Shown here: positions 22,804-28,646 of the stretch, one piece after another
Layout of the letters: each line of letters begins with the position of its first letter
How positions within the stretch are numbered: position 1 is the stretch's first letter
IMG/VR virus record: IMGVR_UViG_3300035092_000010
Location: 1 to 37,313 of that record
Length of the DNA stretch: 37,313 nt
Origin: a virus
Direction: 5' to 3' (one strand)
Notes under the pieces: model-generated
Seen by the model: only the letters and a program-made list of their open reading frames with translations
What the model was told of the DNA's origin: nothing
The model's database searches: none
Position numbers and translations under genes: made by a program

Positions 22804-23084
22804 AGTAGCCACAACAGCACTCCCGTCACGACCGCGAACAGCCCGACGTAGGCGACCAGGACGGACAGGCATCCCTTCTTCTTCGGCCGCTTCCCCTTGG
22901 GCCTCTTGGCCTTGTGCTTGCCACCCGGCGCCCAGTCCTTGTCGTAGGCGTCCCACGACTTCCGCAGATCGTCCAGCGCGTGTAGCGTCTCCCGCTCCAA
23001 CCGACGGATGCTCTTGCTGTTGATGAATGGACAGGCCCCCACCGGGTGATCGCTGGAGCCGCAGTGCGAGCAGTAAACCGCCAT
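22800..23084 (-). CDS. CCHC zinc-knuckle membrane-anchored protein, 94 aa
   Basis: Starts MAVYCSHCG; C5-x2-C8-x4-H13-x4-C18 is an exact retroviral-type zinc-knuckle spacing. Next comes a helical segment (RRLERETLHALDDLRKSWDA), a strongly basic linker (KHKAKRPKGKRPKKKG) and a C-terminal membrane helix (residues ~71-94). A soluble, probably nucleic-acid-binding head on a membrane anchor is an unusual build for a phage protein. The start overlaps the stop of the 21-aa minigene (TGATG) with GAGGAA upstream. Function unknown. Confidence 0.7.
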   Translation of the reverse strand: MAVYCSHCGSSDHPVGACPFINSKSIRRLERETLHALDDLRKSWDAYDKDWAPGGKHKAKRPKGKRPKKKGCLSVLVAYVGLFAVVTGVLLWLL

Positions 23085-23149
23085 CACGCACCATTCCTCG
23101 GGAGCGCGAGCCCGCGCCGCCACTTGTGGAGCCCAAGCCAGCACAGCAT
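23084..23149 (-). CDS. 21-aa basic minigene between zinc genes
   Basis: MLCWLGLHKWRRGLALPRNGA, then TGA. It overlaps the SWIM gene stop and the zinc-knuckle start, both as TGATG. The same 11 bases, GGTGCGTGATG, occur at both junctions. M-x-C-x-LG-x-H-x-W at the N terminus is reminiscent of longer small phage proteins, so this may be a shortened remnant. Perfect coupling at both ends is the evidence that it is translated. Confidence 0.4.
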   Translation of the reverse strand: MLCWLGLHKWRRGLALPRNGA

Positions 23150-23415
23150 CACGCACCGCCCGCCGACCACACGGCCTGAACCGCGAGGATGTGTGCGCAC
23201 CGCCGCGAGCCGAGCCGGTTGGCCGGGCACTGGCACACCCACAGCGACGCCGACCCGGCCACGTGGTAGACGAGGTCGGACGACCCGGAGCGCACCGTGG
23301 CGTCCACCAGCTCGGGTGTGGCGTGCAGGATGCACACATGCCCGGTGGTCAGGTAGGCCATCGCCTTCTCGATCACCCCGGGCGAGGGGACCGCGGCCAG
23401 CTTCGGGGCGCTCAC
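23149..23415 (-). CDS. SWIM-type zinc finger protein, 88 aa
   Basis: GTG start (VSAPKLAAVPSPGVI) overlaps the upstream stop. The C-terminal half carries C61-x-C63-x9-C73-x-H75, exactly the SWIM zinc finger pattern (CxCx(n)CxH), within a strand-strand-helix order (LVYHVAGSASLWVCQCPANR, RRCAHILAVQAVW). SWIM domains bind nucleic acid or protein and occur in recombination mediators and transposases. The N-terminal ~50 residues form a small helical/strand cap. A stand-alone 88-aa SWIM gene is notable. Function unknown. Confidence 0.75.
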   Translation of the reverse strand: MSAPKLAAVPSPGVIEKAMAYLTTGHVCILHATPELVDATVRSGSSDLVYHVAGSASLWVCQCPANRLGSRRCAHILAVQAVWSAGGA

Positions 23416-23606
23416 TCGGCACCACACGCGAGGCAGCCGCGGGCGTGGTCGGCCAGGCAGTCCGAGCAGTAGACCAGCAGGCTGCCGCACTGCGCGTGCT
23501 CGGCCTCGTCGGCCGGCAGCGCGCGGTCGCAGCCGCCCTCGCACACGGTCCAGGTGTCGTCGCTGTCGCCGTGGGTGGCTTCGATGTAGTCCTCGTACAC
23601 GCTCAT
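23412..23606 (-). CDS. Cross-brace-like zinc protein, 64 aa
   Basis: First gene of the minus operon, ATG with GAGAGG 8 nt upstream. After an acidic N terminus come nine candidate ligands: C22-x3-C26-x10-H37-x2-C40-x6-C47-x2-C50-x3-H54-x3-C58-x2-C61. The order resembles LIM/RING-like cross-brace or double zinc fingers, so two zincs are likely. It is expressed from the divergent promoter at 23619-23665. It may bind a host protein or nucleic acid; no known family is claimed. Confidence 0.7.
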   Translation of the reverse strand: MSVYEDYIEATHGDSDDTWTVCEGGCDRALPADEAEHAQCGSLLVYCSDCLADHARGCLACGAE

Positions 23607-23618
23607 CGGGTGATCCTC

Positions 23619-23665
23619 TCGGGTGGTGTGCCACCACTCTACACCGCACGATGGTTGACAGTCAA
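23619..23665 (-). promoter_or_regulatory. Minus-strand promoter with leader motif
   Basis: On the minus strand: -35 TTGACT (plus coordinates 23660-23665), 18-nt spacer, -10 TAGAGT (23636-23641), then CACCACCCGA (23619-23628) seven bases after the -10, and the 23606 ATG. The -35 overlaps the plus-strand -35 inside an 11-bp palindrome, TTGACAGTCAA. Confidence 0.7.
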
Positions 23666-23701
23666 TGGCTGACAGGCATAGACTGTGGGCACACCACCCG
23701 A
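23655..23701 (+). promoter_or_regulatory. Plus-strand promoter with leader motif
   Basis: TTGACA (23655-23660), 18-nt spacer, TAGACT (23679-23684), then the leader motif CACCACCCGA (23692-23701) and a GGAGAG site before the ATG at 23711. This is a textbook sigma-70-like promoter for the early region. It overlaps the divergent promoter in the palindrome TTGACAGTCAA (23655-23665), so the two probably compete or share a regulator. Confidence 0.75.
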
Positions 23702-23710
23702 GGAGAGCAG

Positions 23711-23986
23711 ATGGAGAGCGGATGGGCGTGTGCGAACTGCGCGGCTCCAGCTGGTCCGGATGACCCGCCGACCTGCTGCGACTACCGCAACCCGAAACAC
23801 TTCCCGGGACACCCGACCCGATGGCGGGACTCGTTCCCCGGGCATGCCGCGCTCGCAGGCTCGCCGCCGCCCGTCCCGATCGGCGTCCGACCGAAGGATG
23901 CCGCCGCCTGGCGACACATGGCCGGCGAGTGCAACCCCGAGCGGTGTCGCTTTTGCGCACCGCACCGCCCGACCAGGAGGCCCTGA
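23711..23986 (+). CDS. Cysteine-rich early protein, 91 aa
   Basis: First gene of the rightward early operon, ATG with GGAGAG upstream. CAN-C (C7, C10) and CC (C22, C23) near the N terminus and ECNPERCRFC near the C terminus give several metal ligands, with a Pro/Gly-rich middle. It overlaps the ribbon-helix-helix gene (TGATG). A zinc-binding early regulator or host-interaction protein is possible; no family assigned. Confidence 0.6.
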   Translation: MESGWACANCAAPAGPDDPPTCCDYRNPKHFPGHPTRWRDSFPGHAALAGSPPPVPIGVRPKDAAAWRHMAGECNPERCRFCAPHRPTRRP

Positions 23987-24165
23987 TGGCCCGAGCCGAG
24001 CGGCCCCGCCGGTTCACCGCACAACTCGTCGTGCCTGTCACGGCCGAGATGCACGCCGCGCTCCGCGAGCAGGCGTCCGCCCGCGGCTGCTCTGTGGCCG
24101 ACCTCGTGCGCGAGGCGCTGGACGCCAGCGGCCCGCCGCTCACGGGGGAGGCGGCGGGCCGCTAG
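23986..24165 (+). CDS. Ribbon-helix-helix (CopG/Arc-like) DNA-binding protein
   Basis: 59 aa, ATG overlapping the preceding stop. FTAQLVVPVTAEMHAALREQ (residues ~10-29) followed by SVADLVREALDA is the strand-helix-turn-helix of the ribbon-helix-helix family, whose dimers read operators with the strand pair. It is the clearest transcription-factor candidate in the early region and may act on the divergent promoters 300 bp upstream or on the recurring leader motif; which site it uses is not shown. Its last codons form a perfect 13-bp hairpin (24127-24163). Confidence 0.75.
   Translation: MARAERPRRFTAQLVVPVTAEMHAALREQASARGCSVADLVREALDASGPPLTGEAAGR
24127..24163 (+). terminator. GC-rich hairpin at the end of the regulator gene
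   Basis: A 13-bp perfect stem (AGCGGCCCGCCGC at 24127-24139 pairing with 24151-24163) has an 11-base loop and ends in the TAG stop of the ribbon-helix-helix gene. No T run follows, so it could be an intrinsic-like actinobacterial terminator or an mRNA 3' stabiliser. A new promoter begins 0.1 kb downstream, which fits transcript separation. Confidence 0.5.
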
Positions 24166-24170
24166 GTGAC

Positions 24171-24217
24171 GACCACCCGGCAAGGAGCAGGAGCCCAACT
24201 TGCCCAGTACCACCCGA
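24171..24217 (+). promoter_or_regulatory. Two degenerate leader-motif copies without a gene
   Basis: GACCACCCGG (24171-24180) followed by AAGGAG, and TACCACCCGA (24208-24217) followed by AAAGGAG, look like the leader motif plus ribosome binding site. No convincing gene follows either copy. CCACCCG in the second copy (24210-24216) pairs perfectly with CGGGTGG at 24241-24247. They may be leader remnants of lost genes or binding sites. Confidence 0.4.
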
Positions 24218-24272
24218 GAAAGGAGATGCTCAACTGCTCCCGGGTGGCGTCGCGCTGAGTGTAGCGGACGGG

Positions 24273-24293
24273 TATACTCAAGGCACCACCCGA
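24273..24293 (+). promoter_or_regulatory. Promoter -10 with leader motif ahead of gene 24309
   Basis: TATACT (24273-24278), five bases (CAAGG), then CACCACCCGA (24284-24293), followed by GAGAGGG and the ATG at 24309. The -35 position (24249-24255) is poor. The distance puts the transcription start on the first bases of the motif. Confidence 0.65.
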
Positions 24294-24308
24294 CGAGAGG
24301 GCACCAAC

Positions 24309-24536
24309 ATGACCGCACACTCAGCAGCGCGGCGCCGGATCAACGCGCCCGCGCCACATTCGACCCGCCCCGGCCGGCGGGCCAACCGGCTCGATAGGGG
24401 CGGGGTTCGGGCCGGCCGGTTGTCCGGCTCCATCGCCGAGACCAAGACTGGCCGGGCGATCAATGCACTCGCACCGACCGTTGTCTTCGTGCCGGCCAAC
24501 AGCGAGCACGGCCAGCGTGGGGCGTGGGGCGCATGA
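24309..24536 (+). CDS. Small basic protein, 75 aa
   Basis: ATG after GAGAGGGCACCAAC, first gene after the 24273 promoter. The N-terminal half is strongly basic (AARRRINAP, RPGRRANRLDRGG), the rest mixed (GRAINALAPTVVFVPANSEH). It may bind nucleic acid by charge alone. It overlaps the next ATG (ATGA). No family recognised, and the high Arg content leaves some doubt, but the promoter, ribosome binding site and coupling support it. Confidence 0.55.
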   Translation: MTAHSAARRRINAPAPHSTRPGRRANRLDRGGVRAGRLSGSIAETKTGRAINALAPTVVFVPANSEHGQRGAWGA

Positions 24537-24742
24537 CCGAGCCCGAGCAGCCGGCCCGTCCGGCCGAGCCCATCGACCTCACCCCGCTGATCCGCAACGC
24601 GCCACCGATCGAGTTCGGCCCGGACGTCTGCGCCCGGATCGACGCGCTGCCCGACGCCACCCTGGACATCTCGGGATGGCACTTCGACTGCGACTGCGCG
24701 CTGTGCACCGCGAGCCTGCTGGAAATCCTGGGGGAGGCATGA
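24533..24742 (+). CDS. Hypothetical early protein, 69 aa
   Basis: ATG within an ATGA overlap (a GTG at 24524 is the alternative). It opens TEPEQPARPAEPIDLTPLIR, and the downstream RecT-like protein opens TEPTEAPREPIDPELLRRRQ, so the two N termini look related by a local duplication. FDCDCALC near the C terminus gives three cysteines for possible metal binding. It overlaps the RecT-like gene. Function unknown. Confidence 0.6.
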   Translation: MTEPEQPARPAEPIDLTPLIRNAPPIEFGPDVCARIDALPDATLDISGWHFDCDCALCTASLLEILGEA

Positions 24743-26166
24743 CCGAGCCGACCGAGGCGCCGCGCGAGCCCATCGACCCCGAACTCCTGCGGCGCCGGCA
24801 GGAGGCCCAGCTTGAGGTCTACCGGGCCAACTCCACCGCGCTGGACGTGGCGGTGCCCGAGACGATGCGCCAGAAGATGGCCCACGCCCGGGCGCTGGCG
24901 CAATCCGACCTCGTGCCGGCGGGCTTCCGCGCCGGAGTGAAGCCCGGCTTCGCCCTGACCGAGCGGCAGGTGGACATCGCCGCCGCCTCGATCGTGCTGG
25001 CGCAGTCCTGGGGCGAGCACCTGGGCTTCCGCGGCATGGCGTGGATGCAGCACCTGCACGTCGTGGAGAACCGGGTCGGCCTGCGGGAGGCGTCCGCCCG
25101 GGGAATGATCCTGGCGAAGGGCTGCGACATCGACGACGAGGTGACCTACTCCGCGACCGGGTTCCCCGTTGCGCACACGGTGACCCTCACCCGGCCCGGC
25201 CTCAAGCCGAAGTCGGCCACGTTCACGTTGGCGATGGCGCTGCAGGCCGAGTTGATCAGCGAGATCCGGACCGACGCGGCCGGCGAGGTGGTCGGCGTGG
25301 TCGCGGTCAGCGACAAGGGCAAGCCGCTGTCGTGGCAGAAGTACACCGGGGACATGCTGCGCCACCGGGCCACCGGGCGCATGGTCAACGCCTACGCCAT
25401 GGACATCACCGGCGGCATGGACCTGGCCCCGGAGATGGAGGAGCCCACTCCGGCCAGCCCAGCGCGCGTACAGGCCCGGCGCGAGGCGGTCGCCGAGACC
25501 GTCCAGCGGGTCACCGGAGAGCCGGCCGAGCCCGAGCCCTACGACCCGACCGCCGACCTGACGTTCATCGAGCAGGCCACCGGCCAGGCCGACCCGCCGC
25601 CATGGTGGGAGCATGCTGACGCCCGGGAACGGCTCGGGGTCAAGCGCCGCAACCACATCCAGGTGGCTGCCGACCGGGTCAAGGCATGGATCGAGGAGCA
25701 CCCCGACGAGGCCGAGCACCTGATGCCACACCCGGCCGACCTCGAACCGGTCGATGCCGAGATCGTGGATGACCCACCGGCCGACCTGATGGGCACCGAC
25801 GCCGTGGGCGCGGACGAGGTGCCGCCGGCCGGAGGCTGGCCGCCACTGTTCGAGGATCCGCCTGTCGCGCCGTTCCTGAACGTGGAGATGGCCGGCGGTC
25901 CGCTGCCCGGCGTGGACGACGTGCCGCTACCCGGGATGGAGGAGCCCGAAGCCGAGGCTGAGGACCAGCCGAGCCCGCCCACTGCGGCCGACCTGCTGGC
26001 CGTGCTCGACCGACTGGCCGAGGCTGCCGGCAAGAGCCTCGCTCAGTACCTCGTGCGCGACATCGCGCTGCTCCGCAAGAACCCGGACCAGTGGTCGGTC
26101 GAGCAGTTGGCCACCGTGATCAAGGCCCGCTCCGGGGTCACCGACGCGGACCTGGGGATCCGGTGA
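24739..26166 (+). CDS. RecT-like single-strand annealing protein
   Basis: 475 aa, ATG with GGGGGAGG upstream, overlapping the previous stop. Residues ~45-235 show the RecT pattern: HARALAQSDLVPAGFRAG, an Ala-rich helix with SWGEHLGFRGMAWMQHLHVV, and KPLSWQKYTGDMLRHRATGR followed by NAYAMDITGGMD. RecT-family proteins anneal complementary single strands in phage recombination and replication repair. Residues ~240-420 are a long acidic Pro/Glu/Asp linker, possibly a partner-binding tail, and the last ~60 are helical. The Cas4/RecB-like nuclease at 27203 is its likely exonuclease partner. Unusually long for RecT. Confidence 0.75.
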   Translation: MTEPTEAPREPIDPELLRRRQEAQLEVYRANSTALDVAVPETMRQKMAHARALAQSDLVPAGFRAGVKPGFALTERQVDIAAASIVLAQSWGEHLGFRGMAWMQHLHVVENRVGLREASARGMILAKGCDIDDEVTYSATGFPVAHTVTLTRPGLKPKSATFTLAMALQAELISEIRTDAAGEVVGVVAVSDKGKPLSWQKYTGDMLRHRATGRMVNAYAMDITGGMDLAPEMEEPTPASPARVQARREAVAETVQRVTGEPAEPEPYDPTADLTFIEQATGQADPPPWWEHADARERLGVKRRNHIQVAADRVKAWIEEHPDEAEHLMPHPADLEPVDAEIVDDPPADLMGTDAVGADEVPPAGGWPPLFEDPPVAPFLNVEMAGGPLPGVDDVPLPGMEEPEAEAEDQPSPPTAADLLAVLDRLAEAAGKSLAQYLVRDIALLRKNPDQWSVEQLATVIKARSGVTDADLGIR

Positions 26167-26435
26167 AGCTGCCCAGCACCGTCTATCGGCGCCGCGTGGC
26201 ACGGAAGGAGTGGGCCGGGTGTGGTGGCTACTGCCGCACCATCCAGCCCGGCGAGGTCTACTTGGAGGTGACCGAGTTGCCCGGTGGTGAGTCCGGCTAT
26301 GCCGACAGTGCCGGGCGACCGGTTCGGATGGCCGTGTGTGCACCGTGCGCCATGCGGCACGGCGACTACCAGGAGATCTACCCGGTGCCAGCCGAGCAGA
26401 TGGATCGGTACCGCCCGGCTCCTGCGATTCCGTGA
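26163..26435 (+). CDS. Zinc-ribbon-like protein, 90 aa
   Basis: GTG in a GTGA overlap with the RecT-like gene. C-G-G-Y-C in the N-terminal part and C-A-P-C in the C-terminal part (AVCAPCAMRHGDYQE) make a four-cysteine site; between them are strands (GEVYLEVTEL) like a treble-clef or ribbon fold. It may be an HNH-like or DNA-binding accessory, but no nuclease histidines are convincing. It overlaps the next GTG. Confidence 0.6.
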   Translation: MKLPSTVYRRRVARKEWAGCGGYCRTIQPGEVYLEVTELPGGESGYADSAGRPVRMAVCAPCAMRHGDYQEIYPVPAEQMDRYRPAPAIP

Positions 26436-26653
26436 CCGCCCGGCCGCGGTGCCCGGCCTGCTACCAGACGATGCCCTGGCACCCACCGGCCTGCCGGTGC
26501 GGGCATCCCGACTCCTCCCACCACGCCACCCCGGCCGGCCGGCTGACCTACTGCTGCGCCGGCTCGCAGGCCGGCAACTGCCCGTGCGAGCGGTACGAAC
26601 AGGCGACACCGGGCCGCTTCGGGCCGCTTGACCTGGCGCCCGGACCGGCCTAA
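26432..26653 (+). CDS. Cysteine-rich zinc protein, 73 aa
   Basis: GTG in a GTGA overlap. Ligands RCPAC, ACRCG, HPDSSHH, YCCAG and NCPCERY give nine cysteines and several histidines, enough for two zinc sites. The CRCGHPDSSHH segment resembles a short zinc motif found in small actinobacterial proteins. The stop lies inside the promoter region for 26686, so it ends its operon. Unknown function. Confidence 0.6.
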   Translation: MTARPRCPACYQTMPWHPPACRCGHPDSSHHATPAGRLTYCCAGSQAGNCPCERYEQATPGRFGPLDLAPGPA

Positions 26654-26676
26654 CGTCAAGGCACCACCCGACGTTA
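26628..26676 (+). promoter_or_regulatory. Promoter with leader motif and spanning inverted repeat
   Basis: TTGACC (26628-26633), 17-nt spacer, TAACGT (26651-26656), five bases, CACCACCCGA (26662-26671), then AGGAG and the ATG at 26686. CCTAACGT (26649-26656) and ACGTTAGG (26671-26678) form an 8-bp perfect inverted repeat around the -10 and the leader motif, an operator or 5' hairpin unique to this copy. Confidence 0.75.
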
Positions 26677-26685
26677 GGAGAACCG

Positions 26686-26859
26686 ATGTACACCCCGGCC
26701 GACACCCAGCGGGCCGCCCACGACCTGTACGACGCCCTGGCCGCCGCCGGCCTGTACGGACTGGACGGCCAAGCCTGGCGCGCGTACGCCATGGAGCACG
26801 ACCAGCACCCGGCCAGCGTGCCGGACCCCCACGCCGCCGACGACCCCGGAACGTACTGA
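26686..26859 (+). CDS. Small acidic protein, 57 aa
   Basis: ATG 7 nt after AGGAG, first gene behind the 26628 promoter. Helical N-terminal part (ADTQRAAHDLYDALAAAGLY) and an acidic His/Asp-rich tail (MEHDQHPASVPDPHAADDPG). The stop overlaps the next ATG (TGATG). The promoter, ribosome binding site and coupling make it a real gene although it is very short. No family recognised. Confidence 0.65.
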   Translation: MYTPADTQRAAHDLYDALAAAGLYGLDGQAWRAYAMEHDQHPASVPDPHAADDPGTY

Positions 26860-27206
26860 TGGGCGACCCGTGGATGGGAAACTACGATCCGTGCCGCAAA
26901 CTCCGGTGCTGTGCGACCTGTAGCGCGCATATCCTGACCAATGACGGCGTGAGCCAGAGCGTCTATTGCGCCGAGCATCAGCCGCGCTCCTTCGATGAAT
27001 GGGCCGCCACCGTCAAGCCCGACGACCGGGTATATCTACAGCCGGTAATGGCATGGCGTGGCCTGTCTCGCAGCGAAAACCTGGTGCTGGAGCGTGACGG
27101 AGATCTGCTCACGGTGCAGATTATCGGCATACCGGAATCGCGCCAGCAGGTCAGGATTACGCAATGCGCCGAGCGCGACATGACGCCTCGTCGGGGGATG
27201 TTGTGA
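26859..27206 (+). CDS. Cys-containing protein with lower-GC codon use, 115 aa
   Basis: ATG overlapping the preceding stop. The N terminus has CRKLRCCATC and later YCAEH, a likely zinc-binding set; the second half is beta-rich (DRVYLQPVMAWRGLS, DLLTVQIIGIPESRQQVRIT). Codon third positions are noticeably more A/T-rich (GCGCATATCCTGACCAAT) than those of neighbours, suggesting a recent arrival. It overlaps the nuclease GTG (GTGA). No family is recognised. Confidence 0.6.
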   Translation: MGDPWMGNYDPCRKLRCCATCSAHILTNDGVSQSVYCAEHQPRSFDEWAATVKPDDRVYLQPVMAWRGLSRSENLVLERDGDLLTVQIIGIPESRQQVRITQCAERDMTPRRGML

Positions 27207-28213
27207 GCGACCTCTGGGCCGACCTGGCCGCCGCCGATGCGCTGGAGCAGGAGTCCCGAGACCCCCGGGTCGGGCCGTCGGACGCGCGGGTGCTCGTGCC
27301 CGGCAAGGGCTGCCGGCGCCAGCTCGCCTACCGCGTCCAGCGAGTCGAGCCCGCCGACCCGGTGCCCGACCGGCTGGTCCGCGCCGCGATCCTCGGCAAG
27401 ATCCTGCACGCCGGGGTCGCAGCGGCCCGGCTGGCCGCGCACCCCGGCTGGCTGGTCGAGCAGCCGGTGACCGTACCCGGCTTCGACCGGCCCGGCCGGG
27501 TGGATGCCTACGAGACCGACAGCGCCACCGTGGACGACCTCAAGAGCCTGAGCGACAAGATGTACCAGCGGACCGCCGAACGTGGCTCAGCGGCCGATGC
27601 AGACGGCAAGCAGGTGGAGCTGTACGGGCTCGGGCTGGCGGTCGAGTACGGCCAGCCGGTCGAGCGGCTGTCGGTGACCTACCTGAACCGCTCCAGCGGC
27701 GAGAGCTTCGAGGACTCCTGGTCCTACGACCAGGCCGAGGCCGAGCGGACCGCGGCCGCCATGTACGCCGTGATCGACCTGACGGCCAGCACCCCGCCGG
27801 AAGGGATCCCGCGCGGCGGCCGGCACCCGGACTGGTCGCCGTGCGACTCCTGCCGCTGGCGGGCCCGCTGCTGGGGGGTCGAGCCCGGCCAGCCGGCACC
27901 GACGCTGGTCTCCGACCGGGCCGCTCCGGCGCAGGTCGAGGCCGCCGCCCGGCAGATGCGGGCACTGCGGGCCGAGCGGGCGCGGGTGCAGGACGCCATC
28001 GACTACTGCCGGGAGGTACTGGTGAGCCACGACGGGGCCGCGTACGAGGATGTGGACGGCACGAGGAGGCGGATCCGCTGGACCGCCGGGCGCCCGCCGG
28101 GCGAGGGCGGGGCGCTGGATCAGGCCGCCGCCCGGGCGATCCTCGAGCACTACGGCGAGACGCCACCCACCCTGGGCACCTCGCCCCGGGTCAGCTTCCC
28201 GGCGGTGCGGTGA
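27203..28213 (+). CDS. PD-(D/E)XK nuclease, Cas4/RecB-like
   Basis: 336 aa, GTG in a GTGA overlap. GRVDAYETD (D101) and VDDLKS (D112-L-K114) give the D...DxK core of PD-(D/E)XK exonucleases, and GKILHAG supplies the upstream histidine. One cysteine near the N terminus (GKGCRRQ, C37) and three later (SPCDSCRWRARCWG: C214, C217, C223) match the Cas4/AdnB iron-sulfur arrangement. It probably resects DNA ends to make single strands for the RecT-like protein at 24739. The C-terminal ~90 residues are a helical extra domain. The nuclease call is strong; polarity is unknown. Confidence 0.85.
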   Translation: MSDLWADLAAADALEQESRDPRVGPSDARVLVPGKGCRRQLAYRVQRVEPADPVPDRLVRAAILGKILHAGVAAARLAAHPGWLVEQPVTVPGFDRPGRVDAYETDSATVDDLKSLSDKMYQRTAERGSAADADGKQVELYGLGLAVEYGQPVERLSVTYLNRSSGESFEDSWSYDQAEAERTAAAMYAVIDLTASTPPEGIPRGGRHPDWSPCDSCRWRARCWGVEPGQPAPTLVSDRAAPAQVEAAARQMRALRAERARVQDAIDYCREVLVSHDGAAYEDVDGTRRRIRWTAGRPPGEGGALDQAAARAILEHYGETPPTLGTSPRVSFPAVR

Positions 28214-28404
28214 TGGGCCGCGTTCAGGAACTGTCCACGATCGAGATCGAGTCGGGCGTCTCGCTATTCGACGGCAAGCCGTTCTGCCACATCCACGCGA
28301 AGTCGCATAGCGGAGTGCAGATGGGCGGCCAGCTACGCGGGATCGGGCTCGAGGACAAGGTGATCGGGCCATTCATCGTAGGGCTCCGAGAGCGGCGCTC
28401 GTGA
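28213..28404 (+). CDS. Hypothetical protein, 63 aa
   Basis: ATG overlaps the nuclease stop (TGATG). Beta-rich start (VQELSTIEIESGVSLFDGKP) then FCHIHAKSHSGVQMGG, with three histidines close together and one cysteine. It overlaps the next GTG. It could assist the nuclease, but nothing specific is recognised. Confidence 0.55.
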   Translation: MGRVQELSTIEIESGVSLFDGKPFCHIHAKSHSGVQMGGQLRGIGLEDKVIGPFIVGLRERRS

Positions 28405-28646
28405 GCGCCACCCTGCCGGAGGATGCCGCCGAGACGCTGCGCGCCCTGCATGCCCGCCTGCCGGTCGCCAGGGCCGAGGCGCGGGCCATCCGGGACGCGG
28501 CCCGCGGCGCGCTGGTCGCCGAGCTGGAGCGGCTGCACGCCAGCCCACCGGACGGGCTCGGCGTGCCCTACGCCGCGATGGCCCGGGCGCTGGGCATCTC
28601 CGGGCAGGCCCTGCACGACCTGCGGACGGGCCGGAGTCGGCCGTGA
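28401..28646 (+). CDS. Small helix-turn-helix protein, 81 aa
   Basis: GTG in a GTGA overlap. A long helix (AETLRALHARLPVARAEARA) leads to VPYAAMARALGISGQALHDL (residues ~54-73), a standard helix-turn-helix with the recognition helix in GISGQALHDLRTGRSR. It may regulate early genes or act as a DNA-binding accessory. It overlaps the methyltransferase GTG. Confidence 0.65.
   Translation: MSATLPEDAAETLRALHARLPVARAEARAIRDAARGALVAELERLHASPPDGLGVPYAAMARALGISGQALHDLRTGRSRP

Noticed and set aside
24226-24258. Ten-codon ATG frame after AAAGGAG
   Set aside because: The ribosome site touches the ATG with no spacing, so initiation is unlikely; the site was kept only as a motif remnant.
24200-24397. 65-codon TTG frame with AGGAG upstream
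   Set aside because: The ribosome site is fair, but the product is Arg/Ser-rich noise and overlaps the leader-motif promoter and the 24309 gene in another frame.
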